Of a stretch of 12,746 nt of DNA, positions 11,545 through 12,746 are shown piece by piece; within the stretch, counting starts at the first letter, position 1, and each line of letters begins with the position of its first letter. The DNA is from Treponema sp. (GTDB lineage Bacteria > Spirochaetota > Spirochaetia > Treponematales > Breznakiellaceae), in contig JAIRXN010000235.1 in assembly GCA_031268245.1 (NCBI GenBank), positions 1-12,746 of the forward strand, in the 5' to 3' direction. A model generated the notes under the pieces. The model saw nothing but the letters and a program-made list of their open reading frames with translations. It was not told where the DNA came from and did not search any database. The position numbers and the translations under genes are program-made.

Positions 11545-12746
11545 ATGAAAACCGTATGCGGTATAGACCTTGGAACCCAGAGCTGCAAGGTGGTGATCTA
11601 TAACTACGAAAAGAAGTCTATCGAAGAGAGCGCCCAAATACCGGTAGACCTCATTGCCGAAAACGATGGTACCCGGGAACAAAAGGCCGAATGGTATGAC
11701 AAGGCGCTCAAGGATTGTTTTGGCAAAATAGACGGCAAGATCAAGAAAACCGTTCAGGCCATCGGAGTAAGCGGACATCAGCACAGTTTTGTTCCTCTTG
11801 ATGAGAAGGGAAAACCAATCTACAACGTCAAACTCTGGAACGACACTTCCACTGCCGCCGAATGTGAAGAACTTACCAAAGCTGCCGGGGGCGAAAAAAA
11901 GCTTATCGCAAAAGCAGGGCTTCCCATGAGGCCCGGATACACTGCCCCGAAGATTCTCTGGCTCAAGAACCACAAACCAAAAGTTTTTGCAAAGCTTAGG
12001 CATATCCTTCTTCCCCACAACTATATCAACTTTCTTTTGAGCGGGAAGTACTGCGCCGAATACGGTGATGCCTCGGGAATGGCAATTTTTGATGTACGCA
12101 AACGTACATGGTCAAAGGCGATAGCGGATCTCATAGATCCTGCGGTGATCACGTATCTTCCCCCGCTTATCAAACCGGATGAGGCCGCAGGACTGGTGTC
12201 GGCCCAGGCCGCGGCGCTCTACGGCCTGCCCGAAGGCGCCCTGGTAGCATCCGGCGGCGGCGACAACATGATGAGCGCCATAGGAACGGGTACGGTAAAG
12301 GACGGCTTCCTTGCCATGAGCCTTGGGACTTCCGGTACCCTCTTTGGGTTCTCCAAAAGCCCGGTAATCGATCCCAGCGGAGATCTGGCGGCTTTCTGCT
12401 CCTCTTCCGGCGGCTGGCTCCCCCTGCTCTGTACCATGAACTGTACCGTAGCCAGCGAGGAAATCCGCGGCCTCTTCGGTCTTGATGTAAAAGCCTTTGA
12501 TACAGAGGCTTCAAAAGCCCCCATCGGCGCCGAAGGCATCGTAGTGCTTCCCTTCTTCAACGGCGAGAGGACTCCCAACCTGCCCAACGGCAGAGCCAGC
12601 ATCAACGGGATCAGCGCAGCCAACTTCAAACGGCAAAACATAGCCAGGGCAAGCCTTGAATCCGCCATCTTCGGTATGCGTATCGGGCTTGAGGGCTTCA
12701 ACAAACTGGGCTTCAAGGCAAAAGAGATACGGCTTACCGGAGGCGG
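11545..12746 (+). CDS. xylB: Xylulokinase (FGGY family), C-terminus outside window
   Basis: The first 400 residues of a carbohydrate kinase that phosphorylates D-xylulose to xylulose 5-phosphate, feeding the pentose phosphate pathway. Seen: the FGGY phosphate-binding opening GIDLGTQSCKVVIYN (6-20), SGHQHSFVPLD (76-86, the position of the xylulose-binding SGxxH loop), KLWNDTST (96-103), AEYGDASGMAIFDV (171-184), the catalytic base Asp240 in SGGGDNMMSAIGTG, the second ATPase-fold loop SLGTSGTLFG (259-268) and PFFNGERTPNLPNGRA (336-351), typical of xylulokinases. The gene ends at the window edge in LTGGG, the second-domain adenosine-binding loop, so roughly the last 90-110 residues are missing. 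ATG 11545 has GGGAGG eight bases upstream. The SGHQHS loop differs from the common SGQMHG, so another ketose kinase of the family is not fully excluded. Strong promoter-proximal dyad upstream suggests substrate-controlled expression. Confidence 0.9.
   Translation, partial: MKTVCGIDLGTQSCKVVIYNYEKKSIEESAQIPVDLIAENDGTREQKAEWYDKALKDCFGKIDGKIKKTVQAIGVSGHQHSFVPLDEKGKPIYNVKLWNDTSTAAECEELTKAAGGEKKLIAKAGLPMRPGYTAPKILWLKNHKPKVFAKLRHILLPHNYINFLLSGKYCAEYGDASGMAIFDVRKRTWSKAIADLIDPAVITYLPPLIKPDEAAGLVSAQAAALYGLPEGALVASGGGDNMMSAIGTGTVKDGFLAMSLGTSGTLFGFSKSPVIDPSGDLAAFCSSSGGWLPLLCTMNCTVASEEIRGLFGLDVKAFDTEASKAPIGAEGIVVLPFFNGERTPNLPNGRASINGISAANFKRQNIARASLESAIFGMRIGLEGFNKLGFKAKEIRLTGG

Noticed and set aside
11539..12716. 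Minus-strand open frames opposite xylB
   Set aside because: The plus strand encodes an FGGY kinase with its motifs in order; the minus frames are composition-driven shadows.

Overview
The window reads as spirochaete chromosome, most likely Treponema or a close relative with roughly balanced base composition (compare the termite-gut treponemes). This is an inference from gene content: a lipoprotein LptC next to LptA, a cheR-cheB pair, a bactofilin beside a membrane M23 peptidase, a four-subunit 2-oxoacid:ferredoxin oxidoreductase of the VorB type, and a xylulokinase. I see no phage, insertion sequence, CRISPR array, tRNA or rRNA. Genes are tightly packed and no stretch over 300 bases lacks a gene.

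Layout from left to right. (1) Bases 1-2731, minus strand: pyrG-lptC-lptA, a tight operon running out of the left edge; lptA is cut by the window. (2) Bases 2732-2818: an 87-bp divergent promoter region serving pyrG (minus) and cheR (plus); both promoters place the transcript start almost on the ATG. (3) Bases 2819-4777, plus strand: cheR-cheB, the methyltransferase and methylesterase/deamidase of chemotactic adaptation. (4) Bases 4761-7732, minus strand: M23 peptidase - bactofilin - yaaR - ricT, whose last gene overlaps the end of cheB tail to tail. A 22-bp dyad sits in its promoter. (5) Bases 7815-10455, minus strand: 2-oxoacid:ferredoxin oxidoreductase subunits in the order delta-alpha-beta-gamma, with 4-bp ATGA overlaps at the first two junctions. 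(6) Bases 10456-10693: a divergent intergenic region with a long imperfect hairpin. (7) Bases 10694-11434, plus strand: an orphan NarL/FixJ-type response regulator. (8) Bases 11545-12746, plus strand: xylulokinase xylB, cut by the right edge, preceded by a good promoter and a very strong inverted repeat that looks like an operator.

The genes fall into separate modules: nucleotide synthesis with envelope glycolipid transport, chemotactic adaptation, cell-shape and wall remodelling coupled to the YaaR/RicT pair, ferredoxin-linked 2-oxoacid metabolism, and pentose use. No wholly new system stands out. The most interesting signals are regulatory: two apparently leaderless divergent promoters, two operator-like dyads (cell-shape operon and xylB), a hairpin beside the oxidoreductase operon, and stop codons that abut or form the next gene's Shine-Dalgarno at several junctions.
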